DNA of 32,490 nt from Acidobacteriota bacterium (GCA_017883185.1 JADGOB010000034.1:1-32490); one strand, 5' to 3'; shown: positions 15,709 through 27,948, numbered from the stretch's first letter. The notes: generated from the letters alone by a model not told the origin. Program-made: numbers and translations.

Positions 15709-15709
<1 letters not shown>
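15697..15709 (+). promoter_or_regulatory. Putative -10 box giving a leaderless glnS transcript
   Basis: GGGCTATACTCC: TATACT at 15697-15702 ends six bases before the glnS ATG at 15709. The expected transcription start is therefore the A of the start codon. There is no Shine-Dalgarno sequence before that ATG, which agrees with leaderless expression. Confidence 0.45.
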
Positions 15710-17439
<1,730 letters not shown>

Positions 17440-17461
17440 TCAAGGGCCCGAGAGGCGTCCG

Positions 17462-19276
17462 ATGAACCAGAAAATGCAGGACGAGCAGGACATCATCGCG
17501 CAGTGGTCGTTCGATACGCGGCCCATTCTCGGACGCTTCCACCTCTGGCTGGATGACGTGGAGATCGAGTGGGTGCGCGGCGAGCCGTCGAAGGAGTTCA
17601 CGCGCGAGTTGTCGTTCCTTGACGGCCGCATCGAGCGGCTGTTCGCGATGATGGGCGCCGTGACCGCGCTCGGCACGCAGGTGTTCGGCAGGCCCGGCGC
17701 AGGCGCTCACCTCGACAAGGCCGCGCTCAACCAGGTGAAGAAAGACGCGGACGCGATCTCGGCCTACGCGATGAGCGAGAGCCTCTGGTACCTCTCGCGC
17801 CAGCTCCCCGAGAACCACGCCATCATGGTCTGCCTCGGTGAGGGGTTGATGCCGAAGGCGGGCGAGACGCCCGAGATGGGGTCGAACCCGCAGATCGGTT
17901 TCGGCCGCGTCTACGCGCGCCCCGAGGTTGCCCGCTGGCTCGACCAGCGCGTCGTCCGGCTCCTCAACGACCCGACCTACGGGTGGGACGGGTTCTACGG
18001 CGAGATCAAGTCGTCGCGGATCACGGTGTGGGGGGCGGCGATCGACACGCTCGAGAACACGTCGCGCTTTGCGAAGGGGAGTCCGAGCGGGCCGATGACC
18101 GTCCTGCACCTGTTCAACCAGCCGCTGCACGTCGCGCGACCGTACGAAGGGTACGTCGGGATGGTCGTGATGCCGCGCGAAGTGGTGCAGACGGCAGCCG
18201 AGCACGCGGTGCTCATCAACTTCCGCACGCCGCGCGCGCGGATGGTCGAGGCGATCGACCGGACGTACCCAGGTATCCGCCGCGAGAACATCCACGTGTG
18301 GACGCTTGGCGGAAAGAGCCGCGCTCCACGCATTGCCTCGCTCTGGAACGCATGGCAGGAGCACGGCGTGCACGTGCTGGAAGATGGGTGGATGCTGCCG
18401 AGCGGCATGCCGGCGTTCACTGAGTCCGGCACCTACGCGCCCACGTTCCGCGTCGGCACGTGGAAAGACGACTCGGGGGCCCTGCACCTGTTCATCATCG
18501 ACGGTTACGCCGCCTCTGCCGAGGCGGTCCAGTCGGCCACCCTCGGCCCGATGCTCGGGCTCGACGTGTCGATGGTTCCGTTCACGTCGCGGTTCGACCT
18601 GCCCTACGACCGGGAGCAGGACGTGCTGCGCCTGGATCCCGACGCGTCCGATTTCGGGGCCCGGCTGTGCGCGCTCATTGGCTCGACGTGCGACCCGGAC
18701 ACGGTGAAGAACTACGCGAGGATGATCCGCGAAGCCGCCTCGGCGGGCCTGTTGCCGGGACGGATCACCCTGACGGCCGACGACTTTTTCCCCGAGAAAC
18801 GCTGGGAGGTGCTCGCGGTCTCCGGGTACATGGGGCCTGACCCGTATTCCGGCGCGCCCGGTGTGCAGGAAGTGTCGCCGGGTGTCTACCGGGCGACCGT
18901 CAGGCTGGCGTCTTCCGGCGGCGACAAGCGAATCACGCTCACGCTGCGTCTCGGCGAGACGCTCGAGCAGAGCCGCCTGATCTTCAGCCCACTGCTGAAC
19001 CGCTTCCTCGGGGGCGAGCTGTTCGAGACGCGGCCGGTCAAGATCTCCGACTCGGGGCGCATCCGCAATGAGCTTCAGACGCTCTGCGCCGAGGCGCTCG
19101 AGTTCGTCGATGCACGCTCGATCCGGCTGCACTTCGATCTGATCCCGCCGGAAGTCATCCCGTACGACAAGCAGAGGAAGCTGCGCGAGGTCCTTCGTTG
19201 GTACAAGCAACGTCATCCGATGTGGTTCTCATGGATAGAACTGGTGGAGCCGAAGGAGCAGGCGACGAGCGGGTGA
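17462..19276 (+). CDS. Uncharacterised 604-residue protein coupled to lpxD
   Basis: I do not recognise this protein. It is a clean, full-length frame with normal codon use, 22 bases after glnS. No signal peptide or membrane helix is visible, so it is probably cytosolic. The N-terminus (IIAQWSFDTRPILGRFHLWL) is followed by a helical section with LYDG-like acidic/aromatic segments. The middle shows mixed alpha/beta character (ITVWGAAIDTLENTSRFA, GPMTVLHLFNQPLHVARPYE, HAVLINFRTPRARM). Later come ALHLFIIDGYAASAEAVQ, RITLTADDFFPEKRWEVLA and LRFNQ-free beta-rich sequence (GVYRATVRLASSGGDKRITL). No catalytic signature was found. Its TGA overlaps the GTG start of lpxD (GTGA), so translation of the two is probably coupled, hinting at an envelope-related role. 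Confidence 0.85.
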   Translation: MNQKMQDEQDIIAQWSFDTRPILGRFHLWLDDVEIEWVRGEPSKEFTRELSFLDGRIERLFAMMGAVTALGTQVFGRPGAGAHLDKAALNQVKKDADAISAYAMSESLWYLSRQLPENHAIMVCLGEGLMPKAGETPEMGSNPQIGFGRVYARPEVARWLDQRVVRLLNDPTYGWDGFYGEIKSSRITVWGAAIDTLENTSRFAKGSPSGPMTVLHLFNQPLHVARPYEGYVGMVVMPREVVQTAAEHAVLINFRTPRARMVEAIDRTYPGIRRENIHVWTLGGKSRAPRIASLWNAWQEHGVHVLEDGWMLPSGMPAFTESGTYAPTFRVGTWKDDSGALHLFIIDGYAASAEAVQSATLGPMLGLDVSMVPFTSRFDLPYDREQDVLRLDPDASDFGARLCALIGSTCDPDTVKNYARMIREAASAGLLPGRITLTADDFFPEKRWEVLAVSGYMGPDPYSGAPGVQEVSPGVYRATVRLASSGGDKRITLTLRLGETLEQSRLIFSPLLNRFLGGELFETRPVKISDSGRIRNELQTLCAEALEFVDARSIRLHFDLIPPEVIPYDKQRKLREVLRWYKQRHPMWFSWIELVEPKEQATSG

Positions 19277-20277
19277 GCCTGTCGGCGCGCGAGATCGCCG
19301 GTTTGGTGGGCGGGACCGTGATCGGACCTCCCGACGCGGAGGTGGACGGCCTGTCTCCGCTTGCGTCGGCTGGTCCCCGCCACCTGGCCTTTGTCGAGGA
19401 CGACTGGGCGCTGCCGGCCGCGATCGCGTCTGCGGCCGGGGTGGTGATCGCGGGCGCCTTCGCGAACGGCGCGGTTCGCCCGGGCGGCGCGTTTGTGATC
19501 TGCGAGCAGCCCCGCCTCGCGTTCGCCCGCGCCGCGCGGCGCCTTGTCGTCCGCGCGCGTCCCCGGCCCGGCGCTCATCTCTCGGCCATCGTCGACCCGT
19601 CGGCCACGCTCGGCCGCGACGCGTCGCTGGCAGCGCACGCGGTGATCGACGCGGACGCGATCCTGGGCGACCGTGTCGTCGTCGGTCCCGGCTCACACAT
19701 CGGCCGCGGCGTGACGGTCGGCGAAGACAGCATCCTCGAGTCCAATGTCGTGATCTACCCGGGCACGACGATTGGCGCCCGCGTGATCGTCCACGCCGGG
19801 TCCGTGCTCGGCAGCGACGGATTCGGCTACGTCCGCGACGGGGCGACCGGCCGCTACGAACATTTCCCGCAGGTCGGCCGGCTCGTGATCGAGGATGACG
19901 TGGAGATTGGGGCGCTGTGCACGATCGATCGCGGGGCCATGGGGGAGACCCGCATCGCGCGCGGGACGAAGCTCGACAACCAGGTGCACGTCGGGCACAA
20001 CGTGTCGGTCGGCCAGGACGTCGTCATCGCGGCGCAGACCGGCGTCGCTGGAAGCTCCGTGATCGAGGACCAGGTGGTCGTGGCCGGCCAGGTGGGCATT
20101 GCCGACCACGTGCGCATCGAGAGCGGCGTCAGGCTTGGCGGGCAGTGCGGCGTCTCGACGGGGGAGGTCCTCACGGGCTCCGGCACGCTCTTCTGGGGCA
20201 CGCCGGCGAGGCCCATCAAGCAGTGCCTGAAGGAACTCGCCGCCCTCGTGCGCCTGGCGAAGAAGGGGAAGCCATGA
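19273..20277 (+). CDS. lpxD: UDP-3-O-acylglucosamine N-acyltransferase
   Basis: 334 residues, near the usual 340. LpxD transfers a hydroxyacyl chain from acyl carrier protein to UDP-3-O-acylglucosamine in lipid A synthesis. The N-terminal uridine-binding domain (SLSAREIAGLVGGTVIG, then DGLSPLASAGPRHLAFVED) is followed by a hexapeptide left-handed beta-helix (VVVGPGSHIGRGVTVGEDS, GSDGFGYV) and the catalytic His242 in VHVGHNVSVG, equivalent to E. coli His239. The C-terminal helix ends ELAALVRLAKKGKP. The GTG at 19273 is chosen because it matches the family N-terminus and overlaps the upstream stop by four bases; AAGGAG lies 14 bases before it. An ATG at 19231 would add 14 residues. The window has no lpxA, fabZ or lpxB beside it. 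Confidence 0.93.
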   Translation: MSLSAREIAGLVGGTVIGPPDAEVDGLSPLASAGPRHLAFVEDDWALPAAIASAAGVVIAGAFANGAVRPGGAFVICEQPRLAFARAARRLVVRARPRPGAHLSAIVDPSATLGRDASLAAHAVIDADAILGDRVVVGPGSHIGRGVTVGEDSILESNVVIYPGTTIGARVIVHAGSVLGSDGFGYVRDGATGRYEHFPQVGRLVIEDDVEIGALCTIDRGAMGETRIARGTKLDNQVHVGHNVSVGQDVVIAAQTGVAGSSVIEDQVVVAGQVGIADHVRIESGVRLGGQCGVSTGEVLTGSGTLFWGTPARPIKQCLKELAALVRLAKKGKP

Positions 20278-20537
20278 CCACACGTCACGAAGACACTCAT
20301 CCTGAGCCGGTCACGGTGTTCGAGTCGAGCGACACGGCGCTGCTTGCGGTGGCGGAGTCCCTGCTGGAAGAGGCCGACATCGAGTTCTTCGCCAAGGGCG
20401 AAGGCATCCAGGATCTGTTCGCCGGCGGGCGGATCGGAACCGGCTTCAACCCGGTCGTTGGTCCGGTGCAACTTCAGGTGCCGGCCGACGATGCCGAGGA
20501 GGCCACGGCCATCCTGCGGGAACTCTCCGGTTCGTAG
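20274..20537 (+). CDS. DUF2007-like small protein (putative signal-transducing protein family)
   Basis: 87-residue cytosolic protein. VTVFESSDTALLAVAESLLEE, ADIEFFAKGEG, and LQVPADDAEEATAILREL match the short ferredoxin-like DUF2007 pattern, whose members are often labelled putative signal transducing proteins without experimental function. The ATG overlaps the lpxD stop (ATGA) and AAGGGG lies some seven bases upstream. It is the last gene of the glnS-lpxD group and ends 27 bases from the convergent coxD stop. Confidence 0.82.
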   Translation: MTTRHEDTHPEPVTVFESSDTALLAVAESLLEEADIEFFAKGEGIQDLFAGGRIGTGFNPVVGPVQLQVPADDAEEATAILRELSGS

Positions 20538-20540
20538 ACT

Positions 20541-20567
20541 CGAGCCCTGAGCCCTGAGCCGTTCCTA
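20541..20567. repeat. Short GAGCCCT tandem repeat with stop-codon motif shared with the M24 gene
   Basis: GAGCCCTGAGCCCTGAGCC, then GTTCCTA. The 12 bases GAGCCGTTCCTA end in the reverse complement of the coxD TAG. The same 12 bases occur at 2695-2706, ending on the TAG of the M24 peptidase, also preceded by GAGCCGGGAGCC-like units. This is a small family of intergenic repeats abutting stop codons. Confidence 0.55.
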
Positions 20568-20855
20568 GAACCAGGCCCACCCTCTCGTCGTGTAGTCGCT
20601 CAGGATCAGCACCAGCAGGATTCCCAGCCAGAAGACCGCCGCGCCCGCGACGACCCAGGTGAGGCGGCTGCGGTATTTGAGGTGCATGAAGAAGAGGACC
20701 ACGAGCGACGCCTTGAAGACGGCAATGCTCAAGGCGATCACCGGGTTCGCCAGCCCCAGGTCGAAGAACGCCACACCCGTCGTCACGCCCGTCATCACGA
20801 CCAGGACGGCGAAGATCGTGTAGTACGTGGACCGGGGCACAATCACGTGTTCCAT
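20565..20855 (-). CDS. coxD: Cytochrome c oxidase subunit IV (CoxD/CyoD-like)
   Basis: 96-residue integral membrane protein with three predicted helices: YYTIFAVLVVMTGVTTGVAF, ALSIAVFKASLVVLFFMHL and TWVVAGAAVFWLGILLVLIL. The FKASLVVLFFMHLKY segment is typical of bacterial subunit IV (prokaryotic COX4). It is a non-redox subunit that stabilises the oxidase. The start at 20855 (EHVIVPRSTYY) follows AAGGG inside the tandem repeat. A longer frame upstream would translate the repeat as Asp/Ala/Glu-rich peptide and run into coxC antisense context; it is not supported. It is the last gene of the respiratory operon. Confidence 0.88.
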   Translation of the reverse strand: MEHVIVPRSTYYTIFAVLVVMTGVTTGVAFFDLGLANPVIALSIAVFKASLVVLFFMHLKYRSRLTWVVAGAAVFWLGILLVLILSDYTTRGWAWF

Positions 20856-20859
20856 ATCC

Positions 20860-20921
20860 GACCCTTCTGCGTCAGTTCCCGACTCTTCTGCGTCAGTTCC
20901 CGACTCTTCTGCGTCAGCCCC
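20860..20921. repeat. 21-bp tandem repeat between coxC and coxD, three copies
   Basis: Copies at 20860-20880, 20881-20901 and 20902-20921 (the last one base short) share GACTCTTCTGCGTCAG. They fill nearly all of the 68 bases between the coxC stop and the coxD start. On the coding strand each carries GCAGAAGAG, and the copy next to coxD carries GAAGGG, the probable ribosome site of coxD. Confidence 0.88.
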
Positions 20922-20923
20922 GA

Positions 20924-21589
<666 letters not shown>

Positions 21590-21620
21590 TGCAGCTCCTG
21601 TAGACGCGCCGTGAGGCAAG

Positions 21621-23225
<1,605 letters not shown>

Positions 23226-23231
23226 GCTCGT

Positions 23232-24272
23232 TTACTTCTTTGGATTCTGCCGTTGCCGCTCGGACGGGGACTGCGGTCCGCGCGCGGGCGTCGTTCTGCC
23301 TGGCGCCGGGCCACCCGGCGTGTCGGCGGCAGGCTGGCTGGGCGCCAGCCCCTTCAGCGACTTCACGTACTCGATGAGGGCCAGCAGTTGTTCTTCGCTG
23401 ACCAGGCCCTGGAAGGTCGGCATCAGCGGCTGGAAGCCGGCCGCGATCTTCGCGCTCGGCGACAGAATCGACTCGCGGAGGTAGGCCTCGTCGGCCACCA
23501 CCACCTGCCCGCTGTTGAGCGACACGCGGCTCCCGAAGACGCCCTCGAGCGCCGGCCCGCGACCTTGCCCGTCAGCCCGGTGGCAGGTGATGCACGCCAG
23601 GTCCTGGAACAGCTTCTGCCCCTGGGACGCCAGCGACCCCTCGCCGCCGCCGCCGGCGAGCCACGCCTGGTACTCGTTCGGCTCCATCACCACGACCGTG
23701 CCGACCATCCCGGAGTGCTTCGTCCCGCAATACTCCGCGCAGAACAGGTGATAACGCCCGGCCTTCGTCGCGTTGAACCACAGCGTGGTGTACCGCCCGG
23801 GAATCACGTCGGCCTTCAGGCGGAACGCCGGCACGAAGAAGGAGTGGATGACGTCTTCGGACGTCCCCGTCAGCCTCACGGCGCGGCCAACCGGCACGTG
23901 CAGCTCGTTGATCTCGCGCCGGCCGTCGAGGTGCTGGAACTTCCACATCCACTGCTTGCCGACGACGTAGATGTCGAGCGTCTCGGCGGGCGGCCGCGTC
24001 TGGTTGAAGTAGATCTGGGCGCCCCAGGCGAACATCACCAGGCCGAGGCCCAGCGGGATGATGGTCCACGCGATCTCGAGCGCCAGCGACGGCACCACCT
24101 TCATGCCCACCTCGCCGTGCGCCCGGCGGCGGTAGCGGATGCCGAAGTAGATCACGAACGCCGCGATCACAATCACGAAGAAGGCGCTGACGGCGACCAG
24201 GAAGAAGTAGAGTGCGTCCACCTTTCCGGCCATCGTGGAGGCGGCGACTGGAAACAGCGGTAGAGCGGGCAT
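23232..24272 (-). CDS. coxB: Cytochrome c oxidase subunit II with fused cytochrome c (caa3-type)
   Basis: 346 residues. Two N-terminal helices (LYFFLVAVSAFFVIVIAAFV and LALEIAWTIIPLGLGLVMF) anchor a periplasmic cupredoxin domain. The CuA site is complete: H143 (VIHSFFVPAF), then C178, C182, H186 and M189 in CAEYCGTKHSGM. WMWKFQHLDG is the aromatic patch for electron entry. A C-terminal class I cytochrome c follows, with C227-I-T-C230-H231 and axial Met284 in LMPTF. The Pro/Gly/Arg-rich tail after residue 310 is probably disordered. Electrons pass from the haem c to CuA. The start lacks a clear ribosome site; an alternative ATG at 24233 would lose 13 residues. It lies four bases after the SCO gene. 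Confidence 0.95.
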   Translation of the reverse strand: MPALPLFPVAASTMAGKVDALYFFLVAVSAFFVIVIAAFVIYFGIRYRRRAHGEVGMKVVPSLALEIAWTIIPLGLGLVMFAWGAQIYFNQTRPPAETLDIYVVGKQWMWKFQHLDGRREINELHVPVGRAVRLTGTSEDVIHSFFVPAFRLKADVIPGRYTTLWFNATKAGRYHLFCAEYCGTKHSGMVGTVVVMEPNEYQAWLAGGGGEGSLASQGQKLFQDLACITCHRADGQGRGPALEGVFGSRVSLNSGQVVVADEAYLRESILSPSAKIAAGFQPLMPTFQGLVSEEQLLALIEYVKSLKGLAPSQPAADTPGGPAPGRTTPARGPQSPSERQRQNPKK

Positions 24273-24276
24273 AGAT

Positions 24277-25164
24277 TCAGTTCGTCGCGGGCGTCGTCGG
24301 GCCGTCCTGCTCGGCCAGCCGACGCTTCTCGCGTCGCCGCATCAGCAGGATGAAGCCGCCAATCATGGCCACCGTGAGCACGCCGGCAAGGCGCAGGACG
24401 TTCATCAGCACCAGGCCGTACTTCCCGGTCGTCGGGTCGTAGTGGTAACAGTAGAGCAGCAGCCGGTCCACCGGCGTCCCGACCTTGTGGTCGGAGGCCT
24501 CGACCAGCGCCAGGCGAAGATCGCGCGGGCCGTAGTCGATGCCGTAGACGTACTTCGAGGTCTTCCCTTCAGGCGTCAGCACGATCATCCCGGTCGGGTG
24601 CGCGAACTGTTTCGTGGCGGCGTCGTACACGTAGTGGAAGCCCACCGTGTCGGTCAGCAGCCGGATCGACGCCTCGGTGCCCGTCAGGAAGTGCCAGGCA
24701 TCGGCGGCGCCCGGCCGCTTCAGGCGGGCGACGTACTCGTCCTTCTTCGCCGCCGCCTGCGCCGGGGTTTCCTCGGGGTTGAAGCTGACCGTCACGATCG
24801 CGTAGTCGCGGCCGGGCTCGAGCGCGAGGACCTTCAGCGACTTCACGAGGCCGTTCAACGCCTGCACGCACAACATCGGGCACTCGTAGTAGACGAGCGC
24901 CAGCACCACCGGCCGGCCGGTGAAGTACCGCGACAACTGGACGGCGCGACCCGTCTCGTCGCGGAACGGCAGATCCAGCGGGACCTGCACACCCAGGTTC
25001 TGCTCGAACGAGACTTGCTTCAGCTCGTTCGGCGAGATGCCAGCCGGCATCCCGCCCTTCGTCATCATCCCGGACTTCGGGACGCCGTTGTACTGCGCGC
25101 CGGAGGTGGCCGCGCTCCCGGTGACGAGCAAGAGAATCGCGACAGGAATCAGGACGTGCTTCAT
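24277..25164 (-). CDS. SCO1/SenC-like copper chaperone
   Basis: 295-residue protein that delivers copper to the CuA site of CoxB. A signal peptide (ILLLVTGSAATSGAQ) leads to a thioredoxin-like domain with the copper-binding C95-P-M-L-C99 and distal H189 (FAHPTGM). One C-terminal helix (VLRLAGVLTVAMIGGFILLM) ends in basic RRREKRRLAE, so it is anchored by its C-terminus with the domain in the periplasm. A long loop (SLKVLALEPGRDYAIVTVSF, then NPEETPAQAAAKK) matches the SCO family in Act/caa3 operons. Genes before and after are two and four bases away, so it is in the operon. Confidence 0.92.
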   Translation of the reverse strand: MKHVLIPVAILLLVTGSAATSGAQYNGVPKSGMMTKGGMPAGISPNELKQVSFEQNLGVQVPLDLPFRDETGRAVQLSRYFTGRPVVLALVYYECPMLCVQALNGLVKSLKVLALEPGRDYAIVTVSFNPEETPAQAAAKKDEYVARLKRPGAADAWHFLTGTEASIRLLTDTVGFHYVYDAATKQFAHPTGMIVLTPEGKTSKYVYGIDYGPRDLRLALVEASDHKVGTPVDRLLLYCYHYDPTTGKYGLVLMNVLRLAGVLTVAMIGGFILLMRRREKRRLAEQDGPTTPATN

Positions 25165-25166
25165 GA

Positions 25167-25643
25167 CTACCTCTCGGGCCGCGCCAGCGTCCGCCCGGAG
25201 CTCGATCGCGCCGGGAGGGCCGCGGGTGCCGACCCGTCCGTGCCGTGTCTGGCGGGCAGTCCCTGCTCGAGCGTCAGCTTCATCGCCTGCTCGATCGGGA
25301 TGTGCACCACGCCGCCATTCGCATCCACCCAGCCGTACGAGTTCAGGACCCGGTCTTCCTCGTCCCGCATCTGTTTGAGCTCCTCGCGCGGCTGTGTCTG
25401 CAGCCGCGGCGCCGGAGGCTGCGGCGGCGCCCCGACCTGCGCCATCGGGTACTGGCGCGGATAGGCGCGGTCGGCGAGGCTCCCGAAGTACAAATAGACC
25501 AGCCAGATCCCGACATAGACGATGACGGCGCCGACGACGAGCGCCACGCCGAAGTTCACCACCACGCGCGTGGAGATATCGCGCGTTTCGTGACCCACGT
25601 CAACGTTGGGAGGAGCCGTATCCGTCTCATGCAGTTCGTGCAT
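25167..25643 (-). CDS. Small single-helix membrane protein of the Act/Cox operon
   Basis: 158 residues with a soluble N-terminus (about 1-25), one helix (VVNFGVALVVGAVIVYVGIW, about 28-50) and an outward C-terminal portion. The segment RVLNSYGWVDANGGVVHIP, then IEQAMKLTLEQGLP, recurs from memory in small hypothetical proteins encoded between actF and SCO genes, which suggests a structural or assembly role. The Pro/Gln-rich stretch before it looks flexible. The final 30 residues (Ser/Arg/Ala-rich) are probably disordered. No enzyme motif is present. It lies 28 bases after actF and two before the SCO gene. Confidence 0.8.
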   Translation of the reverse strand: MHELHETDTAPPNVDVGHETRDISTRVVVNFGVALVVGAVIVYVGIWLVYLYFGSLADRAYPRQYPMAQVGAPPQPPAPRLQTQPREELKQMRDEEDRVLNSYGWVDANGGVVHIPIEQAMKLTLEQGLPARHGTDGSAPAALPARSSSGRTLARPER

Positions 25644-25671
25644 ATCGCTTCACGACCTTCTGTGACGCAAG

Positions 25672-26841
25672 CTAGTGTTTCCGCGCCAGTGCCGGCGCCA
25701 GCTCCGGGTCGTTCGGCGGCAGTAACGGCTGCGACCCGAGGCGCCAGAGGAACATCGTCACCCACAGCCCGCCCACGCCGGCGATGGCGGCAACATCGAG
25801 CCAGTGCACGCTCAGTCGGTCGCGGTAGAACTCTGGCATGATCAGGAAGAACAGGTCGAGCAGGCGCGCGATGATGATGGCCACCGCGATCGTCGCCAGG
25901 CGGTGGTGCTGGCGCTTGTTGCGCCGGCCGAGCAGCACCAGGAACGGCACCGCGAAATAGAAGATCGCCAGGGCCATCGCGATGAGGTTCCAGCCGCCCG
26001 CGATCCGGTGCAGGTACCAGGGAATCTCCTCGGGCAGGTTCCCGGCCCAGATGATCAGCAGCTGGGAGAACGACAGGTACGCCCAGATCATCACGAACGC
26101 CAACAGGAGGTTCCCGAGGTCGTTCAGGATCGTCGGCGCCAGCACCCGCGCGAACTCGGGGCGCCGCGACAGCAGGTACGCGACGGCGATGACGAAGGCC
26201 ATCGCGCCCAGCGCCTGGCCGCCGAGGAACAGCATCCCGAAGACCGTCGAGAACCAGTGCGGATCGAGCGACATCACCCAGTCGAACACCGCGAACGTGA
26301 CGGTGAACGCGAGGAGCACGATCCCGCCGCCGCTCAGCTTCCGCATGTTGACCGCGAGGCGCGGGTCGCCCGTCCGATCCTGCTCGCGGGACCACCGCGT
26401 GAGGAAGAACACGAGCGCGATCCACGCCGCGAAGTAGAAGACCGCGCGGGCGATGAAGAACGGGATGTTGAGATAGGGCAGCTTCGCCCGTAGCACCTCG
26501 TCGGCCATCATCGTCTCGGTGTGCGTCCACTCGTAGATCTGGTGGAGACCGAACAGCAGCGGCACGAACAGCACCGCCATCAGCGGCAGCGTGCCCGCGC
26601 CGGCCTCGAGCAGCCGGCGCACCGCAACGCCCCAGCCGCCCCCGGTCAGGTGATACACCATGACGATGCCGAGGCAGCCGATGCCGAAGCCGACCCAGTA
26701 CATGTAGGCGAACAGGTACGAATGGAAGAACTGCGCCGGGCTGAGGAACGCACCCACCAGCAAGGCAAGGACCCCCATGCCGCCCAGGACGAGCGCGGCG
26801 CGGCGAAGGCCGGAGAGTTCAGGAATGGCCGAGTCGTTCAC
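25672..26841 (-). CDS. actF: Alternative complex III subunit ActF (NrfD-like, ten-helix quinol-site family)
   Basis: 389-residue integral membrane protein with about ten helices, paired with ActC in the membrane core of alternative complex III, the quinol:electron acceptor oxidoreductase that replaces bc1. Examples of the helices: ALVLGGMGVLALLVGAFLSP, FHSYLFAYMYWVGFGIGCLG, GGIVLLAFTVTFAVFDWVMS, LLAFVMIWAYLSFSQLLIIW. The sequences FHSYLFAYMYWVGFGIG and AYLSFSQLLIIWAGNLPEEI are typical of ActF. It is slightly shorter than ActC and lacks cofactor-binding motifs. Six bases separate it from actE. Confidence 0.92.
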   Translation of the reverse strand: MNDSAIPELSGLRRAALVLGGMGVLALLVGAFLSPAQFFHSYLFAYMYWVGFGIGCLGIVMVYHLTGGGWGVAVRRLLEAGAGTLPLMAVLFVPLLFGLHQIYEWTHTETMMADEVLRAKLPYLNIPFFIARAVFYFAAWIALVFFLTRWSREQDRTGDPRLAVNMRKLSGGGIVLLAFTVTFAVFDWVMSLDPHWFSTVFGMLFLGGQALGAMAFVIAVAYLLSRRPEFARVLAPTILNDLGNLLLAFVMIWAYLSFSQLLIIWAGNLPEEIPWYLHRIAGGWNLIAMALAIFYFAVPFLVLLGRRNKRQHHRLATIAVAIIIARLLDLFFLIMPEFYRDRLSVHWLDVAAIAGVGGLWVTMFLWRLGSQPLLPPNDPELAPALARKH

Positions 26842-26847
26842 AGCGCG

Positions 26848-27432
26848 CTACCTCCCCGTTCCTGGCGCCAGCTTGTTGCGTTCCCCGGGCGGCACCACCT
26901 CGAGCGTGGCGTGTCCGCTGGCCTGCAGCGCGCGGATATAGGCGATGATCGCCCAGCGATCGCGCACGGGCACCTGCGCCCGGTAGTCGGGCATGGCGCC
27001 GAAGCCGTTGGTCATCACGTCGAAGAAGAGGCCCACCGGCGCCTGCCGCAGGCGATCGATGTGATACGACGGCGGCTGGCGGTACCCGCGCTTGACGACC
27101 ATCCCGTTGCCGCGCCCCGTGCGGTCGTGGCAGGGCGCGCAGAAGATGTTGTAGCGCTCCTGCCCGCGCGCCATCACCTCGGCCGTCACCGGGAACGGGA
27201 ACTCCGTCGCGTCCTGGCCGTTCTCCTTGCCGGTGTGCAGCAGGCCGTCGTCGTTCAGGTGTCCTCGCGCGACGGTGCCCTCGATGATCGGCCGCGCCGA
27301 CCGGGCGTCGGTGTAGAAGCCGTTTTCGCGCAGTGGGACGAACTTCGGCTGGTCGTGCATGTCCTGGCGGCACCCGCCCAGCAGCACCGCGGCCGTCAGC
27401 GCCAGGAGCAGCCTGGAATGATTACTGCTCAA
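26848..27432 (-). CDS. actE: Alternative complex III subunit ActE (monohaem cytochrome c lipoprotein)
   Basis: 194 residues. A lipoprotein signal peptide ends in LLGGC with lipidated C21. Class I haem motif C98-A-P-C101-H102 and axial ligand Met147 (GFGAMPDY). ActE sits on the periplasmic face of the complex and is thought to pass electrons from the complex's haems to the oxidase or a soluble cytochrome. The segment PIIEGTVARGHLNDDGLLHTG matches the ActE N-domain. Its start overlaps the actD stop by 11 bases, indicating coupling. Confidence 0.93.
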   Translation of the reverse strand: MSSNHSRLLLALTAAVLLGGCRQDMHDQPKFVPLRENGFYTDARSARPIIEGTVARGHLNDDGLLHTGKENGQDATEFPFPVTAEVMARGQERYNIFCAPCHDRTGRGNGMVVKRGYRQPPSYHIDRLRQAPVGLFFDVMTNGFGAMPDYRAQVPVRDRWAIIAYIRALQASGHATLEVVPPGERNKLAPGTGR

Positions 27433-27946
27433 CGTCGGTCACCTCACGAGGACCAAAACTCTCCAGGAACCGCCGCGTCGCCGTCGCGTCGAACTTCCGA
27501 TCCTTCGCCTCGATGCAGAGGAAGAAGCGATCGCGCGTGGCGAGGGCGAACCGCGGCGCGTTGAACACCGGGTGATACGGCATCGGCAGCTTGTTCAGCG
27601 CCAGCATGCCGAACACGGCGGTGATGGCGGCGAACAGCACGGTCATCTCGAAGGTCACCGGGATGAACGCCGGCCAGCTGTGGAACGGCCGGCCGCCGAT
27701 ATTCAGTGGATACGCGACAACCGACACCCAGTACTCGAGGCTGTAGCCGGTCACGCCGCCGACGATGCCACCGATCAGGACCAGCAGCGGCATCGACGTG
27801 TGGTGAATGTCGAGCGCCTCGTGCAGTTCCTCGATCGGGAACGGCGTGTAGGCGTCGAGCTGGCGGTAGCCTTCCTGGTGCGCCCGGCGGCTTGCGGCCA
27901 CCAGCGTGTCCGGGTTGTCGAATTCCGCCATCAGCCCATAGAGCAT
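27422..27946 (-). CDS. actD: Alternative complex III subunit ActD (DUF3341)
   Basis: 174-residue membrane protein with two helices (MPLLVLIGGIVGGVTGYSLE and VTFEMTVLFAAITAVFGMLA), N-terminus GLMAEFDNPDTLVAASRRAH resembling the DUF3341 family. It binds the ActC/ActF core; the molecular role is structural. The ATG at 27946 follows GAAGGAG located in the last codons of actC, with two bases between the actC stop and this start. The frame is open far upstream, but that stretch is the other frame of actC. Confidence 0.92.
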   Translation of the reverse strand: MLYGLMAEFDNPDTLVAASRRAHQEGYRQLDAYTPFPIEELHEALDIHHTSMPLLVLIGGIVGGVTGYSLEYWVSVVAYPLNIGGRPFHSWPAFIPVTFEMTVLFAAITAVFGMLALNKLPMPYHPVFNAPRFALATRDRFFLCIEAKDRKFDATATRRFLESFGPREVTDVEQ

Positions 27947-27948
27947 TC

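Noticed and set aside
20860-20921. Tandem repeat as a CRISPR array
   Set aside because: Units are contiguous with no spacers, and no cas genes are present.
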